Shown here: positions 44,953-54,369 of the stretch, piece after piece
How positions within the stretch are numbered: position 1 is the stretch's first letter
How the letters are laid out: every line of letters begins with the position of its first letter
Position numbers and translations under genes: made by a program
Source of the DNA: Hoeflea sp. IMCC20628
GTDB lineage: Bacteria; Pseudomonadota; Alphaproteobacteria; Rhizobiales; Rhizobiaceae
Reading direction: 5' to 3'
Length of the DNA: 64,000 bases
Assembly (NCBI RefSeq): GCF_001011155.1
Contig: NZ_CP011479.1
Coordinates: forward strand, 1,444,501 to 1,508,500
The notes under the pieces: model-generated
Seen by the model: the letters and a program-made list of their open reading frames with translations, nothing else
What the model was told of the DNA's origin: nothing
The model's database searches: none

Positions 44953-44975
44953 GAAGGCCGGACAAACCGGCCTTC
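44953..44975 (+). terminator. hairpin after extensin-family gene
   Basis: Nine base pairs: GAAGGCCGG (44953-44961) with CCGGCCTTC (44967-44975) around ACAAA, ten bases after the stop. The 3' side lacks a T-run, so termination may be rho-aided. Confidence 0.6.
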
Positions 44976-45214
44976 AAAGCGTATCCCTGATGATGGGGCA
45001 TCAACAGACATCCGGACAACACCGACACTCAACGGTTTCGCAGGGTGGAGGCTGAACTGGATTGTGAAGCTGAACCGGCATTTATGATTGCCGCGCCCGG
45101 TAAAACAACGCTTAAAAAATCAATCGGTTTGATGACGTCTGGCCAGCATACGCCATTCGATTGTGCGTTGAGGCTCACCGGACTCCCGAAAAACCGAACA
45201 AGGAACCCTGCCGC

Positions 45215-46033
45215 ATGCCTCCTGTGGAAGAATTGATCTGGATTGCAGCGGCGCTGGCCGGTGCAGGCTGTGTCGCAGGCGTTCTTGCAGGCTTGTTCGG
45301 CATCGGTGGCGGGGCAATTCTGGTTCCGGTCTTCTATCAGATCTTCGGTCTCATTCACATCGATGAGGCCGTGCGCATGCATCTCGCGGTCGGAACATCG
45401 CTGGCCATAATCGTACCGACGTCGGTTCGCTCCTTCATGGCGCACAAGGCGCGTGGGGCCATCGATCTGGAACTGTTGCGCAGCTGGATCCTGCCAATAC
45501 CGTTTGGTGTGGTGGCCGCGTCACTGATCGTCGCCTCGGTATCGAGTGCCGGGTTGCGCGCCATCTTTGCGGGCATCGCCATCATTGTCGGACTGAGGAT
45601 GCTGTTTAACCGGCAGAGCTGGCGCCTTGGAACAGATCTGCCGCCAAATCCTGTCCGTGCCAGTGTCGGGGCGCTGATCGGGCTTTTGTCTGCGCTGATG
45701 GGTATTGGCGGCGGCGTACTCAACAACACGTTCATGACTTTGTATGGCCGCCCTGTGCACCAGGCCGTGGCCACATCATCAGGCGTCGGTGTGCTGATCT
45801 CGATTCCGGGCCTGCTCGGCTATATCTGGGCAGGCTGGGGAGCAGGGGGCCTGCCGCCGTTTTCAACCGGCTATGTCAACTGGGTGGTGGTTGCGCTGAT
45901 TATTCCGATTACGCTTGCTGTCGCGCCACTTGGCGTGCGGCTTGCGCATGCGCTGGAGAAGCGGCAACTGGAAATCGGGTTTGGCATTTTCATGCTGATC
46001 GTCGCAGCCCGGTTTTTCTACAGCCTCAGCTGA
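45215..46033 (+). CDS. sulfite exporter TauE/SafE-family membrane protein
   Basis: A 272-residue inner-membrane protein with about eight helices in two repeats. The repeats carry AGLFGIGGGAILVPVF near residue 27 and SALMGIGGGVLNNTFM near 163. AGGAA lies nine bases before the ATG at 45215. The family exports sulfite, sulfoacetate or other organosulfonates and anions; the substrate here is not predictable. No operon partner. Confidence 0.92.
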   Translation: MPPVEELIWIAAALAGAGCVAGVLAGLFGIGGGAILVPVFYQIFGLIHIDEAVRMHLAVGTSLAIIVPTSVRSFMAHKARGAIDLELLRSWILPIPFGVVAASLIVASVSSAGLRAIFAGIAIIVGLRMLFNRQSWRLGTDLPPNPVRASVGALIGLLSALMGIGGGVLNNTFMTLYGRPVHQAVATSSGVGVLISIPGLLGYIWAGWGAGGLPPFSTGYVNWVVVALIIPITLAVAPLGVRLAHALEKRQLEIGFGIFMLIVAARFFYSLS

Positions 46034-46071
46034 CAAAAATGCGCCAGATCATGGTCAGTGCCGGAACGTCA

Positions 46072-48375
46072 TCAATAGTTGCGCAATTGCATCAACGTCG
46101 CCACGTTTTCAAAGCTGATGGAAGTGTCGTTGTTGAAAATCGAGAGCACAGGGTCCTGAACTCCGTTGTCGACATCATACAGCGCCAAAAACCGCTGAAC
46201 CATGGTTTCGATCTTTTCCGGATCCAGCAGGTCGTCGATTTCAAAATACCGTTCAAACATGGCTTTCTGCACATCAATATCGGTGGCAGCCGTTTCATCC
46301 GATATTGAGAATGTGGTGCGAAAAAACTGCGCCAGGGCTTCATCGGCGAGAAGTTCGTAGGTGCTCGTGATTGTCGGCGCCATCCGCTCGAAATAAAGTG
46401 CTAGGCGAGCGCCGACGCTGTCTTCTCCGGCTTCCTCTTCAACCGCTTGGGTCAGATAAAGCCGCTGGGTTTCGACCAGTCCCCTGTCGTTCTGGATGCT
46501 CTTGGTCGCGGAGCTCTGAATGATTCCGTCTGCATCAAAGTTAAAGGACCCGGCCAGCTTCTGGAAGGCGATATCGGTTTGCTGATTGGCAAAACTATCG
46601 GGATCATCCAGGTCTGATACCAACACCGCTCTCAAGGTTTCCGAGCTGACTTCTTTCGGCTTCAGGCCTTCGGCAACCAGCAATACATTTGTCAGGCGGG
46701 TATCGGCCAGCAGTTGGTCAACGCTTTCCAGGGTTTGCAACTGGGTACGATAATAGGCGGCCTCGGTCTCGGCAGCCGCCTTGCCCGAATCGCTGGAATC
46801 CAGCCGCGTGTAAGCCGTGTAGTAGGCCTTGGTGATCCGGGTGATTTCGTTTTCGGACTGGGCATAACGCGGCGCGCCGATGCTGCCATCCTCGGTGAAG
46901 TTGAAAGCCTTGGCCAGTTCGACGAACCGTTCATCCTTCAATTTGTTCACATAGCTGGTAGGGTCATAGGGATCGCTGGTGAAGATCTGCTTCAGTTTGA
47001 AAGTGGAGACCTCGTCGGGCGAAATGTTGAAGGCCTTCAGCGCAAATTCCCGGATCGTCACCGCAGCCGATTCCTTTGACAAAAAGTCATTCAGATCGGA
47101 TGTCAGCCCAATATAGAGCTTGTATTTTGCAATTGCGGCCGCATCCTTTTCTTCATCCAGATCGTCATAAGCAGAAATGTAGTGGGCTGTCGTATTGTAC
47201 AGCTGCGTTGCGTCCTGGATGTCTTTTCCTGGCGTAATGCTGCCATCACTCTCGAAATTGAAGGCTTTGGCCAGCGCGATGATGGCGTCGCTTTTCGAAT
47301 AGATCTCACCATTGAGGTCTGACGTGTCCTGCTGCAACGCCCATTGGACATCGCTGCGACTGGTGGTCAATGGAACGCCATAGGCCGTCAGCACCATTGT
47401 GCTGAGACGGCTGTCACTGAGAAGATCGTCCAGCGAGGTGATGCCGGAAATTGTCTCTTCATAATATTGCTTGTTTAGCAGCGCGCCGGTGGCGGTTAGC
47501 CGCGGTTGCGAAAACACATACCGGTCGGTCACCAGTTTTAGCTGCGCATCATTCATTGGTTCGACACCGGCATCCAGACTGCCATCTGCATTGAAATTGA
47601 ACGACGCGGCGAGTTCGTAGTATTTGCCAATGGTTTCAATGGACTTGGTGTACTGGGCAATCAGATAATCGATTTTGGTGATTTGTGCGGGTGTTCGTGT
47701 CCCGTCTGCCCGATCTATCGTCAGATCATTGATGAGGCCATTCCATTCGGCAACCTTCGGCGCGAGTACCGAATTCACATAGCTGTCCGGATCGGCAATG
47801 TTGCTGGTGAGGACGCTCCTGATCGTGTCATAATCAAAGGTCTTGGGATCAATGCCGAAAGTGGTGAAGACGTAGTCGCGTGCGGAAGTGTTCTTGAACA
47901 GGTCATCAACGTCGGTGAAGGTTTTCGACACCGCAGTGAAATAGTTGGTCGCCTGCCGCAATACGGCGTCGTTGTTTTCAATGCTTTGCTCATAGGTTCC
48001 GACCAGATCGTCAATCTGGCTGGTGGTCTGGACAATCTCGCTTGTGACCGTGCTGCCGAAATCATAGGCCGCCGCAAGGTTCTTGTATTTCACGTCCGTG
48101 AGCAGATTGGCAAAACTGCCAGAGTCCGTCAGATCGCTTTCCATGACCTTGCGGATGAAGGCCTTGGCGTAGGCCATCTCCTCAAGGCCATAGGCCTTCA
48201 TGGCATAGGCGTAGACACGGTCATCGGCCAGAAACTCATCGATGCTGGTGATCGTACCGATGGTGTCGCGGTAATACTGCGCCTCCCTGGTGACAATCGG
48301 ATCCGCGGCAGCGCGGCGCAGCGTCTCATTTATGTCCCGGGTGTAAAACGTATAGGATTGATAACTGGATATCAT
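46072..48375 (-). CDS. DUF1217-family protein with about six tandem repeats
   Basis: A 767-residue soluble, acidic protein. It is built of about six related units of roughly 110-140 residues. Each has an N-terminal helix with aromatic residues (YYRDTIGTITSIDEFLADDRVYAYAMKAYG type), then a segment like SDLxDPxSFAN, then KLAxxFNF(N/E/D)xDG. The FNFxxDG ending is seen in units 2 to 5 and in a weaker form in 1 and 6. DUF1217 proteins occur in rhizobial flagellar gene regions and some are annotated as flagellar; no flagellar gene is near this one. No signal peptide. Confidence 0.82.
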   Translation of the reverse strand: MISSYQSYTFYTRDINETLRRAAADPIVTREAQYYRDTIGTITSIDEFLADDRVYAYAMKAYGLEEMAYAKAFIRKVMESDLTDSGSFANLLTDVKYKNLAAAYDFGSTVTSEIVQTTSQIDDLVGTYEQSIENNDAVLRQATNYFTAVSKTFTDVDDLFKNTSARDYVFTTFGIDPKTFDYDTIRSVLTSNIADPDSYVNSVLAPKVAEWNGLINDLTIDRADGTRTPAQITKIDYLIAQYTKSIETIGKYYELAASFNFNADGSLDAGVEPMNDAQLKLVTDRYVFSQPRLTATGALLNKQYYEETISGITSLDDLLSDSRLSTMVLTAYGVPLTTSRSDVQWALQQDTSDLNGEIYSKSDAIIALAKAFNFESDGSITPGKDIQDATQLYNTTAHYISAYDDLDEEKDAAAIAKYKLYIGLTSDLNDFLSKESAAVTIREFALKAFNISPDEVSTFKLKQIFTSDPYDPTSYVNKLKDERFVELAKAFNFTEDGSIGAPRYAQSENEITRITKAYYTAYTRLDSSDSGKAAAETEAAYYRTQLQTLESVDQLLADTRLTNVLLVAEGLKPKEVSSETLRAVLVSDLDDPDSFANQQTDIAFQKLAGSFNFDADGIIQSSATKSIQNDRGLVETQRLYLTQAVEEEAGEDSVGARLALYFERMAPTITSTYELLADEALAQFFRTTFSISDETAATDIDVQKAMFERYFEIDDLLDPEKIETMVQRFLALYDVDNGVQDPVLSIFNNDTSISFENVATLMQLRNY

Positions 48376-48493
48376 GGTGCTGCCGGAGGTCGCATTTCCA
48401 CTATGGCATTGCGGGACAAAACGGGATTGCAGACGATTCTAAGGCAATGGTACCGTTGGCTGCTTGCCTGAAGCTGTCGCAGTCCCGGGGACG

Positions 48494-49183
48494 TCAGTCC
48501 CGCAAGATGACCTCGTCCTGGCGCATCTCGAAAGCAGTCAGCGAGGAGATGAAGTTCATCCCCAGCAGGCTTTGATCGAGCCGTCCGGGTTCGGAAACCA
48601 TGGCGCGCAATCCGGTCCGGGCAATGGACCCGACCTCGACACTTTCAAGCCGGACAGGTGCTGCTTTTGCCTTGCCGTTGGCGGTGTTGATGACCAGCGT
48701 ATAGCTCAGGTCTTCGTCCGAAAAACCGATACTCAGCGCATCCTTGTGCGATAGCGCGATCGAGGTTGCACCAGTATCAATGAGGAAGTTCACGGTTTTG
48801 CCGTTGACCGAGCCTGTGGCTTCGAAATGCCCGTTCAGCGATTTGCGGATCGAGACGGCGCTGCCGTTACCATCGGAGATGATGACCGGGCGTCCCGGAG
48901 CCAGGCCGCCGGCAATGCGCGCCACCGTTTCCCGGGCCTGATCCTGATAGAGCCAGCCGGTAATCAGTCCGAGACTGACAACCACCCAGATCAGCAGGTT
49001 CTTGATCAATTCGCCGATATTGCGATGCGCGCCGACAACGCCCGCGCCAATGACGGCGGCAATCAGGCCGAGATAGACCAGGCTGGCAAGATCGTCATTG
49101 GGCAGTCCGAAGCTCATCCCTGATTCATGGTTGAAAGCAAGCACAGCCAAAGTGACACCGATCGCGACGAGTATGAAGATCAT
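48494..49183 (-). CDS. TIGR02281-type retropepsin-like aspartic protease, membrane-anchored
   Basis: A 229-residue protein. Three hydrophobic segments are followed by a C-terminal retropepsin-like domain with the active-site motif FLIDTGATSIALS near residue 136 and a second conserved part ending in LGMNFISSLTAFEM. The enzyme is predicted to act as a dimer in the periplasm, close to the inner membrane. Its start overlaps the DUF1289 gene stop (ATGA). Natural target unknown. Confidence 0.88.
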   Translation of the reverse strand: MIFILVAIGVTLAVLAFNHESGMSFGLPNDDLASLVYLGLIAAVIGAGVVGAHRNIGELIKNLLIWVVVSLGLITGWLYQDQARETVARIAGGLAPGRPVIISDGNGSAVSIRKSLNGHFEATGSVNGKTVNFLIDTGATSIALSHKDALSIGFSDEDLSYTLVINTANGKAKAAPVRLESVEVGSIARTGLRAMVSEPGRLDQSLLGMNFISSLTAFEMRQDEVILRD

Positions 49184-49416
49184 TCCGGAATGACGTCCTG
49201 GCGCTCACGCGCCATGCGTTGCCGCCGGGTTTCGCGTCTCGGCTTGCGCTCGATGGTTTCCATCCGCTCCGGCAGTTCCGCCATGACCTGGCGCCGGTCT
49301 TCGGGCGTGTAATTGATCCAGCCTGCGATTTCGTCGCGCGTGCGCCCGCACCCGAAACAATATCCGGTGGTCAGGTCCATCGAGCAGACGAGAATGCAGG
49401 GTGATTGTATACTCAT
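49180..49416 (-). CDS. DUF1289 protein (small Cys-rich)
   Basis: 78 residues: the DUF1289 core SPCILVCSMDLTTGYCFGCGRT supplies four cysteines that could bind a metal, followed by IAGWINYTPEDRRQVMAELPER and a basic tail (RKPRRETRRQRMARER). Widespread in proteobacteria, function unknown. Coupled with the aspartic protease gene. Confidence 0.9.
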   Translation of the reverse strand: MSIQSPCILVCSMDLTTGYCFGCGRTRDEIAGWINYTPEDRRQVMAELPERMETIERKPRRETRRQRMARERQDVIPE

Positions 49417-49476
49417 CGGGGGTTCATCGGGTCCTTCGTCTGCGCCTCAGGGTTACGTAGCTTCTATATCGGATCT

Positions 49477-50259
49477 TCAAACCAAAAGGGCAAGGGTGGC
49501 CAGACCGGCCGTCTCGGTGATCTGCTGGGTCGCGCCGATGGTGTCGCCGGTGTGGCCGCCGAGCCGCTTGCGCACGATGGATGTCCACTGCTGGACGGCA
49601 ACTGCCATGATTGCCAGCGCAAGCACAGCCGGTATCCACCCGATGGCAAGGCCGGCAATCGCGAGAAACAGGATCCCGCCTGATGCGAGCGCGAAGGTTT
49701 TGGCGCTGTCGTCGGGTGTTCCCACCGAAGCCGCGACGCCATCCTGGCGGGCAGGGGGCAGTTCATTCCAATGCCAAACCATGCTGGCACGGGATATTGC
49801 CGCAACGGCGAGCAGCAGCAGGCAGGTGTACCAGCCACCGAATACGGAGAGGATGATGGTGAGCGCGATGGCGCGAAGCGCAAAACTGACCATCAGAGCC
49901 AGAACCCCATAGGTCCCGATGCGGCTGTCCTTCATGATCTCGAGCATATGAGCGCGGCCGCCGCGCGCCCCGAATGCATCGGCGGAATCGGCCAGCCCGT
50001 CCTCGTGCAATGCGCCGGTGACGCCGATCAGCAGCATGAGTGCAAGGAGGCTGGCCATGGCTGCATTGGCGCCGAGCATGGACAGGATCAGCACAACAAG
50101 TGCCGGGCAAAGCGCGATGACGATGCCAGCGGCGGGGAACATGCCCGACGCGCGCGAGAGCGAACCGTCATGATCGTTAAAATAATGTGCGGGTACCGGC
50201 AAGCGGCTCAAAAAGCCGGTGGAGCGGGCGATGTCATCGAGATAGTCGCTGATCTGCAT
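49477..50259 (-). CDS. cobS: adenosylcobinamide-GDP ribazoletransferase
   Basis: A 260-residue integral membrane enzyme (called CobV in aerobic-pathway organisms) that joins alpha-ribazole to adenosylcobinamide-GDP in the last steps of cobalamin synthesis. It has the catalytic Asp-rich motif GALHEDGLADSADAFGARGG near residue 82 and R(M/I)GTYG near 115, and five to six helices. AGGAG precedes the ATG. It is divergent from cobT with 119 bases between; no cobalamin riboswitch landmark was seen there. Confidence 0.93.
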   Translation of the reverse strand: MQISDYLDDIARSTGFLSRLPVPAHYFNDHDGSLSRASGMFPAAGIVIALCPALVVLILSMLGANAAMASLLALMLLIGVTGALHEDGLADSADAFGARGGRAHMLEIMKDSRIGTYGVLALMVSFALRAIALTIILSVFGGWYTCLLLLAVAAISRASMVWHWNELPPARQDGVAASVGTPDDSAKTFALASGGILFLAIAGLAIGWIPAVLALAIMAVAVQQWTSIVRKRLGGHTGDTIGATQQITETAGLATLALLV

Positions 50260-50378
50260 ATTAGTCTCCTGCCGGCTGCGACATCAGGGGGCGTGGACGT
50301 TATTGTCCTTGAGCGATTCGACAATTACACGGGGTCAGGTCGCGCGTCATGCGCGAGAAGAGCCCGAGGAGAGAAAAA

Positions 50379-51395
50379 ATGAGTGCCAGCGGTTTGCCTT
50401 TCGATGATTTTCGCGAACTCTTGCGCAATATGCCGGGGCCCGATACCGCCGCGCTGGCTGCGGCGCGGGAGCGCGATGCACAGCTGACCAAACCCGCGGG
50501 CTCGCTGGGACGGCTCGAAGAAATTGCGTTCTGGCTTGCCGCCTGGACTGGCCGCGCACCTCAGGTCACCCGGCCTCTGGTGGCGATTTTCGCTGGCAAT
50601 CATGGCGTCACGGCGCAAGGTGTGTCGCCGTTTCCGTCATCGGTGACGGCGCAGATGGTGGAGAATTTTGCCGCAGGCGGCGCCGCCATCAACCAGATTT
50701 GCGTCGCCAATGATCTGGGTCTCAAGATTTTCGATTTGGCGCTGGAAGTGCCGACCGGTGACATTTCGGTGGAAGCAGCGATGGATGAGCGCACCTGTGC
50801 GGCAACCATGGCTTTCGGAATGGAATCGATTGCCGGTGGAACCGATCTTTTGTGCATCGGTGAAATGGGCATCGGCAACACCACCATCGCTGCAGCCATC
50901 TTTTACGGCCTGTATGGCGGATCGGCGGCGGACTGGGTCGGGCCCGGCACCGGTTCGGAAGGCGAGGTGCTGGTGCGCAAGATCGCGGTCGTCGAGACTG
51001 CGGTGGCATTGCACAAAGCCCACCTTGGTGATCCCCTCGAGGTTCTCCGGCGGCTTGGCGGGCGTGAACTCGCGGCTATGGCCGGCGCCATTATGGCAGC
51101 ACGGATGGAGCGCATACCGGTGTTGATCGATGGTTATGTCGCAACTGCAGCGGCTGCGGTGCTGCATGCTGTCAATCCGCATGCGCTGGATCATTGCCTG
51201 ATCGGCCACGTGTCTGCCGAGCCGGGGCATATGGCAGCCATCGAGAGACTTGGCAAAACGCCGCTGCTGGCTTTGGGGATGCGTCTGGGAGAAGGTACAG
51301 GGGCCGCACTTGCTGCTGGCATCGTCAAGTCAGCGGCAATGTGTCATTCCGGAATGGCGACCTTTGCCCAGGCCGGTGTTGCCGGGAAGGGTTAG
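50379..51395 (+). CDS. cobT: nicotinate-nucleotide--dimethylbenzimidazole phosphoribosyltransferase
   Basis: A 338-residue cytoplasmic enzyme (CobU in the aerobic nomenclature) that makes alpha-ribazole phosphate for the lower ligand of cobalamin. Motifs: FAGNHGVTAQGVSPFPSSVT near residue 72, GEMGIGNTT near 165, and the catalytic Glu in MRLGEGTGAALA near 306. GAGGAGAG precedes the ATG at 50379; an upstream in-frame start at 50349 is less likely. Confidence 0.94.
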   Translation: MSASGLPFDDFRELLRNMPGPDTAALAAARERDAQLTKPAGSLGRLEEIAFWLAAWTGRAPQVTRPLVAIFAGNHGVTAQGVSPFPSSVTAQMVENFAAGGAAINQICVANDLGLKIFDLALEVPTGDISVEAAMDERTCAATMAFGMESIAGGTDLLCIGEMGIGNTTIAAAIFYGLYGGSAADWVGPGTGSEGEVLVRKIAVVETAVALHKAHLGDPLEVLRRLGGRELAAMAGAIMAARMERIPVLIDGYVATAAAAVLHAVNPHALDHCLIGHVSAEPGHMAAIERLGKTPLLALGMRLGEGTGAALAAGIVKSAAMCHSGMATFAQAGVAGKG

Positions 51396-51452
51396 AAAAT
51401 CAATTCAATCGTTGGACTGGGCCGGGCCGGCCCGGTTCAACGGGGCTGGGCT

Positions 51453-52970
51453 CTATCGAAAGACGCGCTTTTTCTTTTGTGCTGCGCCCGGCAGGCCCTC
51501 GACCGGGGCCATGCTTTCGAGCACCCGCTCGCGCGGCAGAATGGCTATGCCCTCGGTGCCCTCGCGTAATTTCGATTTGAGCACGAATTCGCCGCCGTGC
51601 TTAGCCAGGATCGCCTGGACAATTGGAAGGCCGAGGCCTGTGCCCTGTTCGGCGCTCTTGATGGCGATGGAGCCCTGACCAAAGGCCGCCAGCACAACAG
51701 GGATTTCCTCCTCGGCGATGCCGGGGCCGTTGTCCTTGATTGCCAGATACTGGCCGCCACCGGCTGTCCAGCCGAGCTTGACCTTGATCTCGCCACCAGA
51801 GGGGGTGAATTTCACCGCATTTGACAACAGGTTGAGGATGACCTGACGCATCGATTTTTCATCGGCCCAGACCATCGGCATCTTTTCTTCAAAAGATTCT
51901 GTAATGCTGATGTTCTTGCTGCGCGCCTTGAGCTGCACCAAGCCGATGCAATCTTCTGCAATATCAGACAGCGCAAGGGCATTTTCATTCAACTCGTACC
52001 GGCCCGCCTCGATGCGTGAAAGGTCGAGAATCTCGTTGATCAGGTTGAGCAGGTGCTGACCTGAGCGGTGAATATCACCGACATATTCCTTGTAACTTTC
52101 GTTCTCCATCGGGCCGAGCACTTCGCCCGACATGACTTCGGAAAAGCCGAGGATGGCATTGAGCGGGGTTCTGAGCTCATGGCTCATGGAGGCCAGAAAC
52201 CGCGATTTGGCGAGATTGGATTCCTCGGCGCGGCGCCGGGCTTCGTCCGACACTGATTTTGCTACTTCCAGTTCGGCGATAAGATCGTCCTTCTCGGTCT
52301 GGTAACCGAGCATCTTGACGTTTGTTATATAGAGCCGCCGTGACATGAAGATGAAGAACAGCGCGACTGCCAAAATCATCGCCAGCACGGAAAAGTCCGA
52401 AACATCGCGGGTCATGCCTGCGCGCAGGGCCAACACAAGAACCACAGGTATGACTGCAACAAGAAGGGCATGGCGCAGGGCAAATGTCGCCATGGCGGTG
52501 GCGGCCAGTGCAATCAACAACACGGCGGATTTGTAAAAATTGAAGGTGTCACCCTGACAGGTGGTGCAGTCCTGATAGGCAAATACTGCCCAGCAGAGGC
52601 CAATGATAACAAAGACGCCGAGGAAGCGGTGGCGCCAATGCTCGGCGGTCTGCTCTGCAATGGTCTCCCGTGAGGCCCGCCGCGCCATCAGAACCAGTCC
52701 GGCATAGACAAACATCGTCGCCAGCGCCCAGGCCAGAAGCCAAATCGCATCGTCGAACCAAAGCCCGGCGATTGCGGCCAGCATGACGAGCACCGGAGGG
52801 GCCGCAGCGCCCTGCAACACAGCGTTGATGTGGAGCCGGAACATTTCATTGTCGAAGGCCGGCGTTATCTCGCGCCCATGCTGCAACCGTTCACGCTGGG
52901 CGCGCACGGCTTTGACCACCGCTGCGTTCTTGTGCGTACGCGAGCGGTCGACAATGTTCTTGTCGGTCAT
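51453..52970 (-). CDS. membrane sensor histidine kinase
   Basis: About 505 residues from the ATG at 52970; an in-frame TTG at 53009 adds 13 residues. The N-terminal 70 residues are basic and soluble, followed by about six transmembrane helices (residues 75-215), a coiled-coil linker, the dimerisation/phosphoacceptor helix with SMSHELRTPLNAILGFSEVMSGEVLGPM, and an HATPase with NLLSNAVKFTP and GTGLGLPIVQ. The H-box with GFSEVM...LGPM is of the DivJ/PleC/PdhS-like kind that acts on cell-cycle regulators in alphaproteobacteria. No response regulator is adjacent. The signal is unknown. Confidence 0.88.
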   Translation of the reverse strand: MTDKNIVDRSRTHKNAAVVKAVRAQRERLQHGREITPAFDNEMFRLHINAVLQGAAAPPVLVMLAAIAGLWFDDAIWLLAWALATMFVYAGLVLMARRASRETIAEQTAEHWRHRFLGVFVIIGLCWAVFAYQDCTTCQGDTFNFYKSAVLLIALAATAMATFALRHALLVAVIPVVLVLALRAGMTRDVSDFSVLAMILAVALFFIFMSRRLYITNVKMLGYQTEKDDLIAELEVAKSVSDEARRRAEESNLAKSRFLASMSHELRTPLNAILGFSEVMSGEVLGPMENESYKEYVGDIHRSGQHLLNLINEILDLSRIEAGRYELNENALALSDIAEDCIGLVQLKARSKNISITESFEEKMPMVWADEKSMRQVILNLLSNAVKFTPSGGEIKVKLGWTAGGGQYLAIKDNGPGIAEEEIPVVLAAFGQGSIAIKSAEQGTGLGLPIVQAILAKHGGEFVLKSKLREGTEGIAILPRERVLESMAPVEGLPGAAQKKKRVFR

Positions 52971-53115
52971 GGTCTGCGGATTTGACACTTGGTTTTCCGA
53001 TGTCTCCAATTCTGCCAGTAAAACTAACCGTCAATGTTTAAGAACCTGTTTGCAATTTTGCCAAACCACACATCAATGCGCTTGAGCCGGAGAATGAAAC
53101 AGGGTCATTTGCGTC

Positions 53116-53712
53116 ATGGCATTCCGAACCCGATTCGCGTCGAGACGACGCTCCGGCTGGCGCAGATATCTTGATCTTGGCGTGGCGATGCTGGTGATTG
53201 CCGGCGTCGCTTTTGTTGCCGCGCGCATGGATCATTTCGCCGGGGATGAGATCAGCGGTGCCGCGCGGGTGGTGGATGGCGACAGCCTGGCTATCGGTAA
53301 ACGGCGGTTGCGGCTCAAGGGTATTGATGCACCGGAATTGAAACAGCGTTGTCACAGGGACGGGTTTGAGTACGGCTGCGGTATCGAGTCAGCCTCCTAT
53401 TTGCGAGGTTTGGTCGGCAAGCATCTCATTGAGTGCAAAGGCGAGGGGATGGATCGCTATGGCCGCGATCTGGTTCGATGCAAGTCAGGCGGCGTTGATC
53501 TCAATGAGACCATGGTGCGGTCGGGACATGCGATCGCTTTTGGTGATTATGGGTGGGCCGAAACTGCCGCAAGATCTGAAGCGGTCGGGCTTTGGGCCGG
53601 CGATTTTCAGACACCGAAACAATGGCGGGTAATCCATGGCGGGCTCAGCGAAGACCTGCATGCGGGTTTTGCCACGCTGATGGCTTTCCTGCGGCGGCTG
53701 TTTGATGTCTGA
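53116..53712 (+). CDS. thermonuclease-family (SNase-like) secreted or anchored protein
   Basis: A 198-residue protein with one N-terminal helix (LGVAMLVIAGVAFVAARM) and a staphylococcal-nuclease-like domain. Seen: VVDGDSLAIGKRRLRLKGIDAPEL near residue 55 (metal-binding Asp and the conserved Arg) and CKGEGMDRYGRDLVRC with the second catalytic Arg near 118. The usual catalytic Glu region (SEAVGLWAGDFQTP) is also recognisable. Probable activity is Ca-dependent nucleic acid cleavage in the periplasm; many family members in alphaproteobacteria are uncharacterised. Confidence 0.85.
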   Translation: MAFRTRFASRRRSGWRRYLDLGVAMLVIAGVAFVAARMDHFAGDEISGAARVVDGDSLAIGKRRLRLKGIDAPELKQRCHRDGFEYGCGIESASYLRGLVGKHLIECKGEGMDRYGRDLVRCKSGGVDLNETMVRSGHAIAFGDYGWAETAARSEAVGLWAGDFQTPKQWRVIHGGLSEDLHAGFATLMAFLRRLFDV

Positions 53713-53742
53713 TTGAAATGTTCAACAAGGGAGAGAAATCAA

Positions 53743-54354
53743 ATGAAGCTCTATGATGGTGGACGCGCGCCAAATCCGCGACGGGTGAATGTATTTCTGG
53801 CGGAGAAGGGAATCGAGGTCGAGAGAGTGCCGGTGGACATGGGGCAACTGGGCCACAAATCCGCCGAGGTGACCGAGCTCAATCCGCTGCAGAGATTACC
53901 GGTGCTGGTTCTCGATGATGGCACGGCACTCTCCGAATCGGTGGCGATCTGCCGCTATCTCGAGGAACTTCATCCCGAACCACGGCTGATGGGCGGGGAT
54001 GCGAAGGACAAGGCAATCGTCGAGATGTGGAACCGTCGGATGGAACACCATTTTCTCGCCGCTGTCGCCAACGCGTTCCGGCACACCCATCCGGCGATGA
54101 AAGATTGGGAAGTGCCGCAGGTTGCTGAATGGGGCGAGATCAACCGGCCCAAGGCGGTTGCGTTTCTGGAAATGATGGATCAGGAACTGGCAAATCATGA
54201 GTTCATAGCGGGCGACCGCTACACCATTGCCGATATCACCGGCATGATCGCCTTTGACTTCATGAAGCCGGCGCGGATCGACCGGCCGGAGCATCTGACC
54301 AACGTCATGCGCTGGTACCGGGCGGTATCCGCGCGTCCGAGCGCACAGGCATAA
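53743..54354 (+). CDS. glutathione S-transferase family protein
   Basis: A 203-residue cytosolic GST. The thioredoxin-like half has LYDGGRAPNPRRVNVFLAEKGI, the cis-Pro in LQRLPVLVLDDG and the glutathione gamma-Glu site LSESVAICRYLEE. The helical half begins near residue 85 and includes the N-capping motif YTIADITGMIAFDF. GGGAGAG precedes the ATG at 53743. Substrate unknown. Confidence 0.92.
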   Translation: MKLYDGGRAPNPRRVNVFLAEKGIEVERVPVDMGQLGHKSAEVTELNPLQRLPVLVLDDGTALSESVAICRYLEELHPEPRLMGGDAKDKAIVEMWNRRMEHHFLAAVANAFRHTHPAMKDWEVPQVAEWGEINRPKAVAFLEMMDQELANHEFIAGDRYTIADITGMIAFDFMKPARIDRPEHLTNVMRWYRAVSARPSAQA

Positions 54355-54369
54355 TGGGACGGGTGTGGC

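Noticed and set aside
50260-50378. cobalamin riboswitch between the divergent cobS and cobT
   Set aside because: The gap is only 119 bases and shows no B12-box-like segment or the paired elements of that riboswitch.
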